DNA from: Chamaelirium japonicum
Taxonomy: Eukaryota > Streptophyta > Magnoliopsida > Liliales > Melanthiaceae
Length of the DNA: 64,000 nt
Direction of reading: 5' to 3'
NCBI GenBank assembly: GCA_947650365.1
Contig: OX393551.1
Span: forward strand, 90,990,697-91,054,696
The notes beneath the pieces were generated by a model, which was not told the DNA's origin, searched no databases, and saw nothing but the letters and a program-made list of their open reading frames with translations. This document shows positions 27,217-40,979 of the stretch, piece by piece. Made by a program: the position numbers and the translations under genes. Within the stretch, counting starts at the first letter, position 1, and every line of letters begins with the position of its first letter.

Positions 27217-28186
27217 TTCGAATGTATCCTTTCTAATTCATTCGTACGATCCATTCTAATTCCTTCGTACGATCCATTCTAATTCATTCGTACGATCCAT
27301 TCTAATTCATTCGCACGATCCATTCTAATTCATTCGTACGATCCATTCTATTTCATTCATACGATCTATTCTAATTCATTCATACGATCTATTCTAATTC
27401 TTTCGCACGAATGTATCCATTCTAATTCATTCGTACGATATATTCTAATTCATTCGCACGATCCATTCTAATTCATTCATACAATCCATTCTAATTCTTT
27501 TGCACGAATGTATCCATTCTAATTCATTCGTTCGATCCATTCTAATTCATTCGTACAATCCATTCTAATTCATTCGCACGATCCATTCGCATTCATTCAA
27601 ACGATCAATTCTAATTCATTCATATGATCCATTCTAATTCATTCGCACGAATGTATCCATTCTAATTCATTCGTATGATCCATTCTAATTCATTCATACG
27701 ATCCATTCTAATTCATTTGTACGATCCATTCTAATTCATTCGTACGATCCATTCTAATTCCTTCGTATGATCCATTCTAATTCATTCGTACGGTACGACC
27801 CATTCTAATTCATTCATACGATCCATACTAATTCCTTCGTATGATCCATTCTAATTCATTCGTACTGTATGATTCATTCTAATTCATTCGTACGATGCAT
27901 TCTAATTCAATCCATTCTAATTCATTCGTACGATCCATTCTAATTCATTCGTACGATCCATTCTAATTCATTCGTACAATTCATTCTAATTCAATCCATT
28001 CTAATTCATTCATACGATCCATTCTTACTCATTCGTACGATCCATTCTAATTCATTCGCAGGAATGAATCCATTCTAATTCATTCGTATGATCCATTCTA
28101 ATTCATTCGCATGAATGTATCTATTCTAATTCATTCGTACGATCCATTCTATCTCATTCGTACAATCCATTCGAATTCATTCGTAC
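27217..28186 (-). repeat. Minus block 30
   Basis: After the B joint come TTTTGCACG (near 27497), a tail-like CGCATTCATTCAAACG variant (near 27588), M-like pieces near 27792 and 27868, and Q near 28060. The block ends in a one-off joint, TTCGTACAATTAGAATGG. Confidence 0.91.
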
Positions 28187-28542
28187 AATTAGAATGGATC
28201 ATGCTAATGAATTAGAATTGATCGTACGAATGAATTAGAATAGATTGTGCGAATGAATTAGAATGGATCGTACGAATGAATTGGAATGGATACATTCGTG
28301 CGAATGAATTAGAGTGGATACATTCGTACAAATGAATTAGAATGGATCGTACGAATGAATTAGAATGGATACATTCGTGCGAATGAATTAGAATGGATCG
28401 TGCGAATGAATTAGAATGGATCGTACGAATGAATTAGAATGGATCGTATGAATGATTTAGAATGGATCGTAGTAATGAATTAGAATGGATCCTACGAATG
28501 AATTAGAATAGATTGTGCGAATCAATTAGAATGGATCTGGAT
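28187..28542 (+). repeat. Plus block 31
   Basis: The run starts with the monomers that directly follow R1 in HOR1 (CATGCTAATG, then GAATTGATCG). It ends in a C' joint at 28529-28555. Confidence 0.91.
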
Positions 28543-29312
28543 CGTGTATCCATTCTAATTCATTCGTACGACCCATTCTAATTCATTCGCACGATCCATT
28601 CTAATTCATTCGTACGATCTAATCTATTTCATTCGTACAATCCATTCTAATTCATTCATACGATCCAATCTAATTCATTCATACGATCCATTCTAATTCA
28701 TTCGTACGATCTATTCTATTTCATTCATACGATCCATTCTAATTCGTTTGTACGATCCTTTCTAATTCCTTCGTACGATCCATTCTATTTCATTCGTATG
28801 ACCCATTCTAATTCATAAGTACGATCCATTCTAATTCATTCAAACGATCCATTCTAATTCATTCGTACGATCCATTCTAATTCATTCGCACGATCCATTC
28901 TAATTCATTCATACGATCCAATCTAATTCATTCATACGATCCATTCTAATTCATTCATACAATCCATTCTAATTCATTCGCACGATCCATTCGTATTCAC
29001 TCAAACGACCCAGTCTAATTCATAAGTACGATCCATTCTAATTCATTCAAACGATCCATTCTAATTCATTCGTACGATCCATTCTAATTCATTCGCACGA
29101 TCCATTCTAATTCATTCGCACGAATGTATCCACTCTAATTCATTCAATGTATCCACTCTAATTCATTCATACGATCCATTCTAATTTATTAATACGATCC
29201 AATCTAATTCATTCATACGATCCATTCTAATTCTTTCGCACGAATGTATCCATTCTAATTCATTCGTACGATCCATTCTAATTCATTAGCACGAAAAAAC
29301 ACGATCCACTCA
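28543..29312 (-). repeat. Minus block 32
   Basis: The run follows a C' joint. Twice it has TCATAAGTACGATCC and CATTCAAACGATCC (near 28813 and 29022), so a stretch of about 210 bp is partly duplicated. It ends in a D joint (A6 tract near 29293-29298). Confidence 0.91.
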
Positions 29313-30159
29313 CATACGAATAAATTAGAATGAATTAGAATGGATTGTGTGAATGAATTAGAATGGATCGTACGAATGAATTAGAATGGATCGTACGAAT
29401 GAATTAGAATGGATCGTTCGAATGAATAAGAATAGATTGTGCGAATGAATTAGAATGGATCGTACGAATGAATTAGAAAGGATATATTCGTGCGAATGAA
29501 TTAGAATGGATCGTATGAGTGTGAATGAATTAGAATGGATCGTACGAATGAATTAGAATGGATCGTATTAATAAATTAGAATGGATCGTGCGAATGAATT
29601 AGAATGGATCGTACGAATGAGTAAGAATGGATCGTGCGAATGAATTAGAATGGATCATATGAATGAATTAGAATGGATCGTATGAATGAATTAGAATGGA
29701 TCGTGCGAATAAATTAGAATGGATCGTATGAATGAATTAGAATAGATTGTGCGAATGAATTAGAATGGATCGTACGAATGAATTAGAATAGATACATTCG
29801 TGCGAATGAATTAGAATGGATCGTATGAATGAATTAGAATCGATCGTACGAATGAATTAGAATGGATCATGCGAATGAATTAGAATGGATCGTGCGAATG
29901 AATTAGAATGGATCATACGAATGAAATTGAATGGATTGTACGAATGAGATAGAATGGATCGTACGAATGAATTAGAATGGATACATTCAAGCGAATGAAT
30001 TAGAATGGATCATACGAATGAATTAGAATGGATTCATTCGTGCGAATGAATTAGAATGGATCGTTTGAGTGAATGCGAATGGATCGTGCGAATGAATTAG
30101 AATGGATTGTACGAATGAATTAGAATGGATCGTACGAATGAATTAGAATGGATACATTC
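29313..30159 (+). repeat. Plus block 33, D to A
   Basis: The run follows a D joint but does not end in B. It continues through GAGTGTGAATG (near 29517) and a Q-like piece (near 30030) to the tail marker (near 30062) and an A joint at 30146-30173. Confidence 0.92.
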
Positions 30160-31635
30160 GTGCGAATCCATTCTATTTCATTCGTACGATCCATTCTAAT
30201 TCATTCGCACGATCCATTCTAATTCATTCATACGATCCATTCTATTTCATTCGTACGATCCATTCTAATTCATTCGTACGATCCATTCTAATTCATTCGC
30301 ACGAATGTATCCATTCCAATTCATTCGTACGATCCATTCTAATTCATTCGCACAATCTATCCTTTCTAATTCATTCGTACGATCCATTCTAATTCATTCG
30401 CATAATCTATTCTAATTCATTCGAACGATCCATTCTAATTCATTAGCATGATCCATTCTAATTCATTTGTACGATCTATTCTATTTCATTCGTACGATCC
30501 ATTCTAATTCATTCATACAATCCATTCTATTTCATTCGTACGATCCATTCTTACTCATTCGTACGATCCATTCGTATCCATTCTAATTTATTCGTACGAT
30601 CTATTCTAATTCATTCGTACGATCCATTCTAATTCATTAATACGATCCAATCTAATTCATTCATACGATCCATTCTAATTCATTCGTACGATCCATTCTA
30701 ATTCATTCGTACGATCCATTCTAATTCATTCGCACGATCCATTCTAATTCATTCATACGATCCATTCTATTTCATTCATACGATCCATTCTTACTCATTC
30801 GTACGATCCATTCTAATTCATTTGCACGAAGGTATCCATTCTAATTCCTTCATACGATCCATTATAATTCCTTCGTACGATCCATTCTAATTCATTTGTA
30901 GGAATGTATCCACTCTAATTCATTCATACGATCCATTCTAATTCATTCGCACGAATGTATCCATTCCAATTCATTCGTATGATCCATTCTATTTCATTCA
31001 CACAATCTATTCTAATTCATTCGTACGATCAATTCTAATTCATTAGCATGATCCATTCTAATTCATTCGTACGATCTATTCTATTTCATTAGTACAATCC
31101 ATTCTTACTCAATCGTATGATCCATTCTAATCCATTCGCACAATCTATTCTAATTCATTCGTACGATCCATTCTATTTCATTTGTACGATCCATTCTAAT
31201 TCATACGATCCATTCTATTTGATTCATACGATCCATATTCTAATTCATTCGTACGATCCATTCTAATTCCTTCATATGATCCATTCTAATTCATTCGTAC
31301 GGTATGATTCATTCTAATCCATTCATACGATTCATTCTAATTCAATCCATTCTAATTCATTCGTACGATCCATTCTAATTCATTCGTACGATCCATTCTA
31401 ATTCCTTCGTACGATCCATTCTAATTCCTTCGTACGATCCATTCTTACTCATTCGTACGATCCATTCTAATTCATTCGCATGAATGTATCCATTCTAATT
31501 CATTCGTACGATCCATTCTAATTCATTCATACGATCCATTCTAATTCTACGATCCATTCTAATTTATTTGTACGATCCATTCTAATTCCTTCGTACGATC
31601 CATATTCTAATTCATTCGCACGATCCATTCTAATG
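30160..31635 (-). repeat. Minus block 34
   Basis: Marker N lies near 30827, about 665 bp from the A joint instead of 278, so extra material is inserted. An R1 piece lies near 31035-31230 and M near 31293. The block ends at the 32-bp inverted repeat at 31620-31651. Confidence 0.91.
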
Positions 31636-31651
31636 AATTAGAATGGATCGT
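31620..31651. other. 32-bp inverted repeat at a joint
   Basis: Two perfect 15-bp arms (31620-31634 and 31637-31651) flank a 2-bp GA spacer. The joint at 10520 has the same centre but one arm mismatch. Confidence 0.93.
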
Positions 31652-31814
31652 ATGAATGAATTAGAATGGATCATGCGAATGAATTAGAATGGATCATATG
31701 AATGAATTAGAATGGATCATTTGAGTGAATGCAATGGATCGTGCGAATGAATTAGAATGGATTGTACGAATGAATTAGAATGGATCGTACGAATGAATTA
31801 GAATGGATACATTC
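31636..31814 (+). repeat. Plus block 35, HOR1 tail only
   Basis: This is a short run holding only the last part of HOR1. The tail marker (near 31722) lacks one base (GAATGCAATGG). The A joint is at 31801-31828. Confidence 0.92.
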
Positions 31815-33656
31815 GTGCGAATCCATTCTATTTCATTCGTACGATCCATTCTAATTCATTCGCACGATCCATTCTAATTCATTCATACGATCCATTCTAA
31901 TTCATTCGTACGATCCATTCTAATTCATTCGTACGATCCATTCTAATTCATTCGCACGAATGTATCCATTCCAATTCATTCGTACGATCCATTCTAATTC
32001 ATTCGCACAATCTATCCTTTCAAATTCATTCGTATGATCCATTCTAATTCATTCGCACAATCTATTCTAATTCATTCGAACGATCCATTCTAATTCATTA
32101 GCATGATCCATTCTAATTTATTCGTACGATCTATTCTATTTCATTCGTACGATCCATTCTAATTCATTCATACAATCCATTCTATTTCATTCGTTCGATC
32201 CATTCTTACTCATTCGTACGATCCATTCGTATCCATTCTAATTCATTCGTACGAACTATTCTAATTCCTTCGTACGATCCATTCTAATTCATTAATACGA
32301 TCCAATCTAATTCATTCATACGATCCATTCTAATTCATTCGTACGATCCATTCTAATTCATTCGTACGATCCATTCTAATTCATTCGTACGATCCATTCT
32401 AATTCATTCGCACAATCGATTCTAATTAATTCGTACGATCCATTCTAATTCATTCGCACGATCCATTCTAATTCATTCATACGATCCATTCTATTTCATT
32501 CGTACGATCCATTCTTACTCATTCGTACGATCCATTCTAATTCATTTGCACGAAGGTATCCATTCTAATTCATTCGTATTATCCATTCTAATTCCTTCGT
32601 ACGATCCATTCTAATTCCTTCGTACGATCCATTCTAATTCATTTGTACGAATGTATCCACTCTAATTCATTCATACGATCCATTCTAATTCATTCGCACG
32701 AATGTATCCATTCCAATTCATTCGTACGATCCATTCTAATTCATTCGCACAATCTATTCTAATTCATTCGTACGATCAATTCTAATTCATTAGCATGATC
32801 TATTCTAATTCATTCGTACGATCTATTCTATTTCATTCGTACAATCCATTCTTACTCAATCGTATGATCCATTCTAATCCATTCGAACAATCTATTCTAA
32901 TTCATTCGTACGATCCATTCTATTTCATTCGTACGATCTATTCTAATTCATACGATCCATTCTATTTCATTCATACGATCCATTTTAATTCATTCGCACG
33001 ATCCATTCTAATTCATTCATACGATCCATTCTAATTCATTCGTACGATCCATTCTAATTTCTTCGTATGATCTATTCTAATTCCTTCGTACGATCCATTC
33101 TAATTCCTTCGTACGATCCATTCAAATTCATTCGCACGAATCTATCCATTCTAACCATTCTAATTCATTAGTACGGTATGATTCATTCTAATTCATTCGT
33201 ACGATTCATTCTAATTCAATCCATTCTAATTCATTCGTACGATCCATTCTAATTCATTCGTACGATCCATTCTAATTCATTCGTACGATTCATTTTAAGT
33301 CAATCCATTCTAATTCATTCGTACGATCCATTCTTACTCATTCGTACGATCCATTCTAATTCATTCGCACGAATGAATCCATTCTAATTCATTCGTATGA
33401 TCCATTCTAATTCATTCGCATGAATGTATCCATTCTAATTCATTCGTACGATCCATTCTATCTCATTCGTACAATCCATTCTATTTCATTCGTACGATCC
33501 ATTCTAATTCATTCGTACGATCCATTCTAATTCCTTCGTATGATCCATTCTAATTCATTCGTACGGTATGATTCATTCTAATTCATTCGTACGATCCAAT
33601 CTAATTCATTCGCACAATCTATTCTTATCCATTCTAATCCATTCTATTTCATTCGT
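31815..33656 (-). repeat. Minus block 36
   Basis: N lies near 32550, R1 at 32795-33034, K near 33050-33145, M near 33172 and Q near 33370. The block therefore strings HOR2, inverted HOR1 and HOR2 pieces in a row. It ends in a one-off joint, TTCATTCGTGGATCG. Confidence 0.92.
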
Positions 33657-34396
33657 GGATCGTATGAATGAATTATAATGGATCATGCGAATGAATTAGA
33701 ATAGATCATACAAATGAATTAGAATGGAACGTACGAATGAATTAGAATGGATACATTCGTGCAAAAAAATTAGAATGGATTGTATGAATGAATTAGAATG
33801 GATCGTGCGAATGAATTAGAATGGATACATTCGTGCGAATGAATTAGAATAGATCGTATGAATGAATTAGAATGGATCGTGCGAATGAATTAGAATGGAT
33901 CGTACGAATGAATTAGAATGGATCGTACGAATGAATTAGAATGAATCATACCGTACGAATGATTAGAATGGATCATACGAAGGAATTAGAATGGATCGTA
34001 TGAATGAATTAGAATGGATCGTATGAATGAATTAGAACGGATCGTACGAACGAATTAGAATGGATCGTACGAAGGAATTAGAATGGATAGTACGAATGAA
34101 TTAGAATGGATACCTTCGTGCAAATGAATTAGAATGGATCGTACGAATGAGTAAGAATGGATCGTACGAATGAAATAGAATGGATCGTATGAATGAATTA
34201 GAATGGATCGTGCGAATGAATTAGAATGGATCGTACGAATGAATTAGAATAGATTGTGCGAATGAATTAGAATGGATCGTACGAATGAATTAGAAAGGGT
34301 CGTACGAATGAATTAGAATGGATCGTATGAATGAATTAGAGGATCGTGCTAATGAATTAGAATGGATCGTACGAATGAAATAGAATGGATTCGCAC
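33657..34396 (+). repeat. Plus block 37, inverted HOR2
   Basis: A GCAAAAAAATTAG monomer lies near 33761. M lies near 33948 and N near 34110. The A' joint is at 34383-34410. N is about 275 bp from the joint; a 2-base loss in GAATTAGAGGATCG near 34338 explains the small shortfall. Confidence 0.92.
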
Positions 34397-35664
34397 GAAT
34401 CTATCCATTCTAATTCATTCGTACGATCCATTCAAATTCATTCGCACGAATCTATCCATTCTAATTCATTCGTACGATCCATTCTAATTCATTCGCACGA
34501 TCCATTCTAATTCATTAATACGATCCAATCTAATTCATTCATACGATCTATTCTAATTCATTCGCACGAATATATCCTTTCTAATTCATTCGTACGATCC
34601 ATTCTAATTCATTCGCACAATCTATTCTAATTCATTAGTACGATCCATTCTAATTCATTCGTACGATCCATTCTAATTCATTAGCACGATCCAAATTCAT
34701 TTATCCGTACGATCTATTCTATTTCATTCGTACGATCCATTCTTATCGCACAATCCATTCTAATTCATTCGCACGATCCATTCTCCATTCTAATTCCTTC
34801 GTACGATCCATTCTAATTCCTTCGTATCCATTCTAATTCACTCATACGATCCTTTCTAAATCATTCATACGATCCATTCTAATTCATTCGCATGAATGTA
34901 TCCATTCTAATTCATTCGTACGATCCATTCTAATTCATTCGCACAATCTATTCTAATTCATTCATACGATCCATCCTAATTCATTCGCACGAATGTATCC
35001 ATTCTAATTCATTCGTACAATCCATTCTATTTTATTCGTACGATCCATTCTTACTCATTCGTACGATCCATTCGTATCCATTCTAATTCATTCGTACGAT
35101 CTATTCTAATTCATTCGTACGATCCATTCTAATTCATTAATACGATCCAATCTAATTCATTCATGCGATCCATTCTAATTCATTCGCACGATCCATTCTA
35201 ATTCATTCGCACGATCCATTCTAATTCATTCGTACGATCCATTCTAATTCATTCGTACGATCCATTCTAATTCATTCGCACGATCCATTCTATTTCATTC
35301 GCACGAATGTATCCATTCTAATTCATTCGTATGATCCATTCTAATTCATTCACATGATCCATTCTAATTCATTCATACAATCAATTCTATTTATTTTGCA
35401 CGAATGTATCCATTCTAATTCATTCGTACGATCCATTCTATTTCATTCGTACGATCCATTCTAATTCATTCGTACAATCCATTCTAATTCATTCGCACGA
35501 TCTATTCGAATTCATTCGCACGAATGTATCCACTCTAATTCATTCATACGATCCATTCTAATTCCTTCGTACTATCCATTCTATTTCATTCGTATGATCC
35601 ATTCTATTTCATTCATATAATCCATTCTAATTCATTCGCACGATCCATTCTAATTCATTCATAC
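34397..35664 (-). repeat. Minus block 38, inverted HOR1 with deletion
   Basis: The run passes from A' almost at once to K (near 34430) and an inverted J segment (near 34690-34790). The tail and R1 parts of HOR1 are missing. It ends in a one-off joint, CATACGTACGATTGAG. Confidence 0.91.
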
Positions 35665-35902
35665 GTACGATTGAGTAAGAATGGATCGTACGAATGAATT
35701 AGAATGGATCGTACGAAGGAATTAGAAAGGATCGTATGAATGAATTAGAATGGATCGTATGAATGAAATAGAATGGATCGTACGAATGAATTAGAATGGA
35801 TCGTGCGAATGAATTAGAATGGACCGTACGAATGAATTAGAATGGATCGTACGAAGGAATTAGAATGGATCGTGCGAATGAATTAGAAAGGATACATTCG
35901 AA
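35665..35902 (+). repeat. Plus block 39
   Basis: A 238-bp run that starts with the R1-type ACGATTGAGTAAG monomer. It ends in a B' joint (GAATTC at 35900-35905). Confidence 0.92.
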
Positions 35903-36064
35903 TTCATTCGTACGATCCATTCTAATTCCTTCGTACGATCCATATTCAAATTCATTCGCACGATCCATTCTAATTCATTCGCACGATCCATTCTAATTCA
36001 TTCATAAGATCCATTCTAATTCATTCACACAATCCATTCTAATTCATTCTAATTTATTCGTATG
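35903..36064 (-). repeat. B'-to-D' cassette, 162 bp
   Basis: This is the second inverted cassette, identical in length to 17485-17646. It lies between a B' joint and a D' joint (T6 tract near 36078-36083). Confidence 0.95.
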
Positions 36065-37013
36065 TGAGTGGATCGTGTTTTTTCGTACTAATGAATTAGA
36101 ATGGATCGTACGAATGAATTAGAATGGATCATATGAATGAATTAGAATGGATCATATGAATGAATTAGAATGGATCGTGCGAATAAATTAGAATGGATCA
36201 TGCGAATGAATTAGAATGGATCGTGCGAATGAATTAGAATGGATCGTACGAATGAAATAGAATGGATTGTACGAATAAGATAGAATGGATCGTACGAATG
36301 AATTAGAATGGATACATTCATGCGAATGAATTAGAATGGATCATACGAATGAATTAGAATGGATTCATTTGTGCGAATGAAATAGAATGGATCGTACGAA
36401 TTAGTAAGAATGGATCGTACGAATGAATTAGAATGGATTGAATTAGAATGAATCGTACGAATGAATTAGAATGGATCGTACGAATGAATTAGAATGGATC
36501 GTACGAATGAATTAGAATGGATTGAATTAGAATGAATCGTACGAATGAATTAGAATGAATCATACCGTACGAATGAATTAGAATGGATCATACAAAGGAA
36601 TTAGAATGGATCGTACGAATGAATTAGAATGGATCGTATGAATGAATTAGAATGGATCGTACGAAGGAATTAGAATGGATCATACGAAGGAATTAGAATG
36701 GATAGTACGAATGAATTAGAATGGATACCTTCGTGCAAATGAATTAGAATGGATCGTACGAATGAGTAAGAATGGATCGTACGAATGAAATAGAATGGAT
36801 CGTATGAATGAATTAGAATGGATCGTGCGAATGAATTAGAATGGATCGTACGAATGAATTAGAATAGATTGTGCGAATGAATTAGAATGTATCGTACGAA
36901 TGAATTAGAATGGATCGTACGAATGAATTAGAATGGATCGTATGAATGAATTAGAAAGGATCGTGCGAATGAATTAGAATGTATCGTACGAATGAAATAG
37001 AATAGATTCGCAC
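36065..37013 (+). repeat. Plus block 41, inverted HOR2
   Basis: The run goes from D' through Q-like (near 36360), M (near 36558) and N (near 36726) to an A' joint at 37000-37027. N is 277 bp from the joint. The order and spacing match block 19, which also starts at D'. Confidence 0.93.
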
Positions 37014-38296
37014 GAATGTATCCATTCTAATTCATTCGTACGATCCATTCTAATTCATTCGTACAATCCATTCTAATTCATTCGCACGATCCATTCGCAT
37101 TCACTCAAACGATCCATTCTAATTCATTCATATGATCCATTCTTATTCATTCGTACGAATGTATCCATTCTAATTCATTCGTACGATCTATTCTAATTCA
37201 TTTGTACGAATGTATCCACTCTAATTCATTCATACGATCCATTCTAATTCATTCGCACGAATGTATCCATTCCAATTCATTCATACGATCCATTCTAATT
37301 CATTCGCACAATCTATTCTAATTCATTCGTGCGATCAATTCTAATTCATTAGCATGATCCATTCTAATTCATTCGTACGATCTATTCTATTTCATTCGTA
37401 CAATCCATTCTTACTCAATCGTATGATCCATTCTAATCCATTCGCACAATCTATTCTAATTCATTCGTACGATCCATTCTATTTCATTCGTACGATCCAT
37501 TCTAATTCATACGATCCATTCTATTTCATTCATACGATCCATTTTAATTCATTCGCACGATCCATTCTAATTCATTCATACGATCCATTCTAATTCATTC
37601 GTATGATCCATTCTAATTTCTTCGTATGATCTATTCTAATTCCTTCGTACGATCCATTCTAATTCCTTCGTACGATCCATTCAAATTCATTCGCACGAAT
37701 CTATCCATTCTAATTCATTCGTACGATCCATTCTAATTCATTCGCACGATCCATTCTAATTCATTAATACGATCCAATCTAATTTATTCAGACGATCTAT
37801 TCTAATTCATTCGCACGAATATATCCTTTCTAATTCATTCGTACGATCCATTCTAATTCATTCGCACAATCTATTCTAATTCATTAGTACAATCCATTCT
37901 AATTCATTCGTACGATCCATTCTAATTCATTAGCACGATACAAATTCATTTATCCGTACGATCTATTCTATTTCATTCGTACGATCCATTCTAATTCATT
38001 CGCACGATCCATTCTCCATTCTAATTCCTTCGTACGATCCATTCTAATTCCTTCGTATCCATTCTAATTCACTCATACGATCCATTCTAATTCATTCATA
38101 CGATCCATTCTAATTCATTCGCATGAATGTATCCATTCTAATTCATTCGTACGATCCATTCTAATTCATTCGTACGATCCATTCCAATTCATTCGTACGA
38201 TCCATTCTAATTCATTCTCACAATCTATTCTAATTCATTCGTACGATCAATTTCATTCACACAATCCATTCTAATTCATTCTAATTTATTCGTATG
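37014..38296 (-). repeat. Inverted HOR1, nearly complete
   Basis: The complement of the tail lies near 37095. R1 is at 37354-37593, 341 bp from A'. K lies near 37610-37705. J ends at 38023. The R1-to-J distance is 430 bp, against 448 in plus copies, because one 18-bp GATAAGAATGG unit is absent. The block ends in a D' joint. Confidence 0.93.
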
Positions 38297-40141
38297 TGAG
38301 TGGATCGTGTTTTTTCGTGCTAATGAATTAGAATGGATCGTACGAATGAATTAGAATGGATACATTCGTGCGAAAGAATTAGAATGGATCGTATGAATGA
38401 ATTAGATTGGATCATACGAACAAATTAGAATGGATCGTACGAATGTATTAGAATGGACCGTATGAATGAATTAGAATGGATCGTGCGAATGAATTAGAAT
38501 GGATCGTGCGAATGAATTAGAATGGATCGTACGAATGAATTAGAATGGATCGTATGAATGAATTAGAATGAATACATTCGTGCGAAAGAATTAGAATGGA
38601 TCATATGAATGAATTAGATTGGATCTTACGAATGAATTAGAATGGATCGTACGAATGAATTAGAATGGATCGTATGAATGAATTAGAATGGATCGTGCGA
38701 ATGAATTAGAATGGATCGTGCGAATGAATTAGAATGGATCGTACGAATGAATTAGAATGGATCGTATGAATGAATTAGATTGGATCATATTAATGAATTA
38801 GAATGGATCGTACGAATGAATTAGAATAGATCGTACGAATGAATTAGAATGGATACGAATGGATCGTACGAATGAGTAAGAATGGATCGTACGAATGAAA
38901 TAGAATAGATTGTACGAATGAATTAGAATGGATACATTCGTGCGAATGAATTAGGATGGATCGTATGAATGAATTAGAATAGATTGTGTGAATGAATTAG
39001 AATGGATCGTACGAATGAATTAGAATGGATACATTCATGCGAATGAATTAGAATGGATCGTATGAATGAATTAGAATGGATCCTATGAGTGAATTAGAAT
39101 GGATACGAAGGAATTAGAATGGATCGTACGAAGGAATTAGAATGGAGAATGGATCGTGCGAATGAATTAGAATGGATCGTGCGATAAGAATGGATCGTAT
39201 GAATGAAATAGAACAGATCGTATGGATAAATGAATTTGGATCGTGCTAATGAATTAGAATAGACCGTACGAATGAATTAGAATGGATCGTACTAATGAAT
39301 TAGAATAGATTGTGCGAATGAATTAGAATGGATCGTACGAATGAATTAGAAAGGATATATTCGTGCGAATGAATTAGAATAGATCGTATGAATGAATTAG
39401 ATTGGATCGTATTAATGAATTAGAATGGATCGTGCGAATGAATTAGAATGGATCGTACGAATGAATTAGAATGGATAGATTCGTGCGAATGAATTTGAAT
39501 GGATCGTACGAAGGAATTAGAATGGATCATACGAAGAAATTAGAATGATCGTACGAATGAATTAGAATGAATCGTATGAATGAATTAGAATGGATCGTGC
39601 GAATGAATTAAAATGGATCGTATGAATGAAATAGAATGGATCGTAGGAATTAGAATGGATCGTACGAATGAAATAGAATGGATCGTACGAATGAATTAGA
39701 ATAGATTGTGCGAATGGATTAGAATGGATCATACGATTGAGTAAGAATGGATTGTACGAATGAAATAGAATAGATCGTACGAATGAATTAGAATGGATTA
39801 TGCTAATGAATTAGAATTGTTCGTACGAATGAATTAGAATAGATTGTGCGAATGAATTAGAATGGATCGTACGAATGAATTGGAAAGGATACATTCGTGC
39901 GAATGAATTAGAATGGATCGTATGAATGAATTAGAGTGGATACTTTCGTATAAATGAATTAGAATGGATCGTACGAATGAATTAGAATGGATACATTCGT
40001 GCGAATGAATTAGAATGGATCATATGAATGAATTAGAATGGATCGTTTGAGTGAATGCGAATGGATCGTGCGAATGAATTAGAATGGATTGTACGAATGA
40101 ATTAGAATGGATCGTACGAATGAATTAGAATAGATACATTC
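38297..40141 (+). repeat. Plus block 43, complete HOR1
   Basis: After D' come two similar runs of 28-bp monomers (near 38360 and 38580). The HOR1 copy starts at 38778 and ends in an A joint at 40128-40155. Confidence 0.93.
38778..40141 (+). repeat. HOR1 complete copy 1
   Basis: Head at 38778, GGATACGAATGG at +72, J at 39138 (+360), K near 39475, R1 near 39580-39810 with a small indel, tail near 40040, joint A at the end. The total is about 1.36 kb. Confidence 0.9.
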
Positions 40142-40979
40142 GTGCGAATCCATTCTATTTCATTCGTACTATCCATTCTAATTCATTCGCACGATCCATT
40201 CTAATTCATTCGTACGATCCATTCTAATTCATTCGTACGATCCATTCTAATTCATTCGTACGATCCATTCTAATTCATTCGCACAATCTATTCTAATTCA
40301 TTCGTACGATCCATTCGAATTCATTCGCACGATCCATTCTAATTCATTCATACGATCCATTCTATTTCATTCGTACGATCCATTCTTACTCATTCGTACG
40401 ATCCATTCTAATTCATTTGCACGAAGGTATCCATTCTAATTCATTCGTACTATCCATTCTAATTCCTTCGTACGATCCATTCTAATTCCTTCGTACGATC
40501 CATTATGATTCATTCGTATGATCTATTCTAATTCATTCGTACGATCCATTCTAATTCCTTCGTATGATCCATTCTAATTTATTCGTACGGTATGATTCAT
40601 TCCAATTCATTCGTACGATTCATTCTAATTCAATCCATTCTAATTCATTCGTACGATCCATTCTATATCATTCGTACGATCCATTCTAATTCATTCGTAC
40701 GATTCATTCTAATTCAATCCATTCTAATTCATTCGTACCATCCATTCTTACTCATTCGTACGATCCATTCTAATTCATTCGTACGATACATTCTAATTCA
40801 TTTGTACGAATGTATCCACTCTAATTCATTCATACGATCCATTCTAATTCATTCGCAAGAATGTATACATTCCAATTCATTCGTACGATCCATTCTAATT
40901 CATTCGCACAATCTATTCTAATTCATTCGTACGATCCATTCTAATTCATTAGCATGATCCATTCTAATTCATTCATACT
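40142..40979 (-). repeat. Minus block 44, HOR2
   Basis: N is 278 bp and M 448 bp from the A joint; the second figure is one monomer more than in block 4. A one-off joint, CATACTTATGAATGG, ends the run. Confidence 0.92.
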
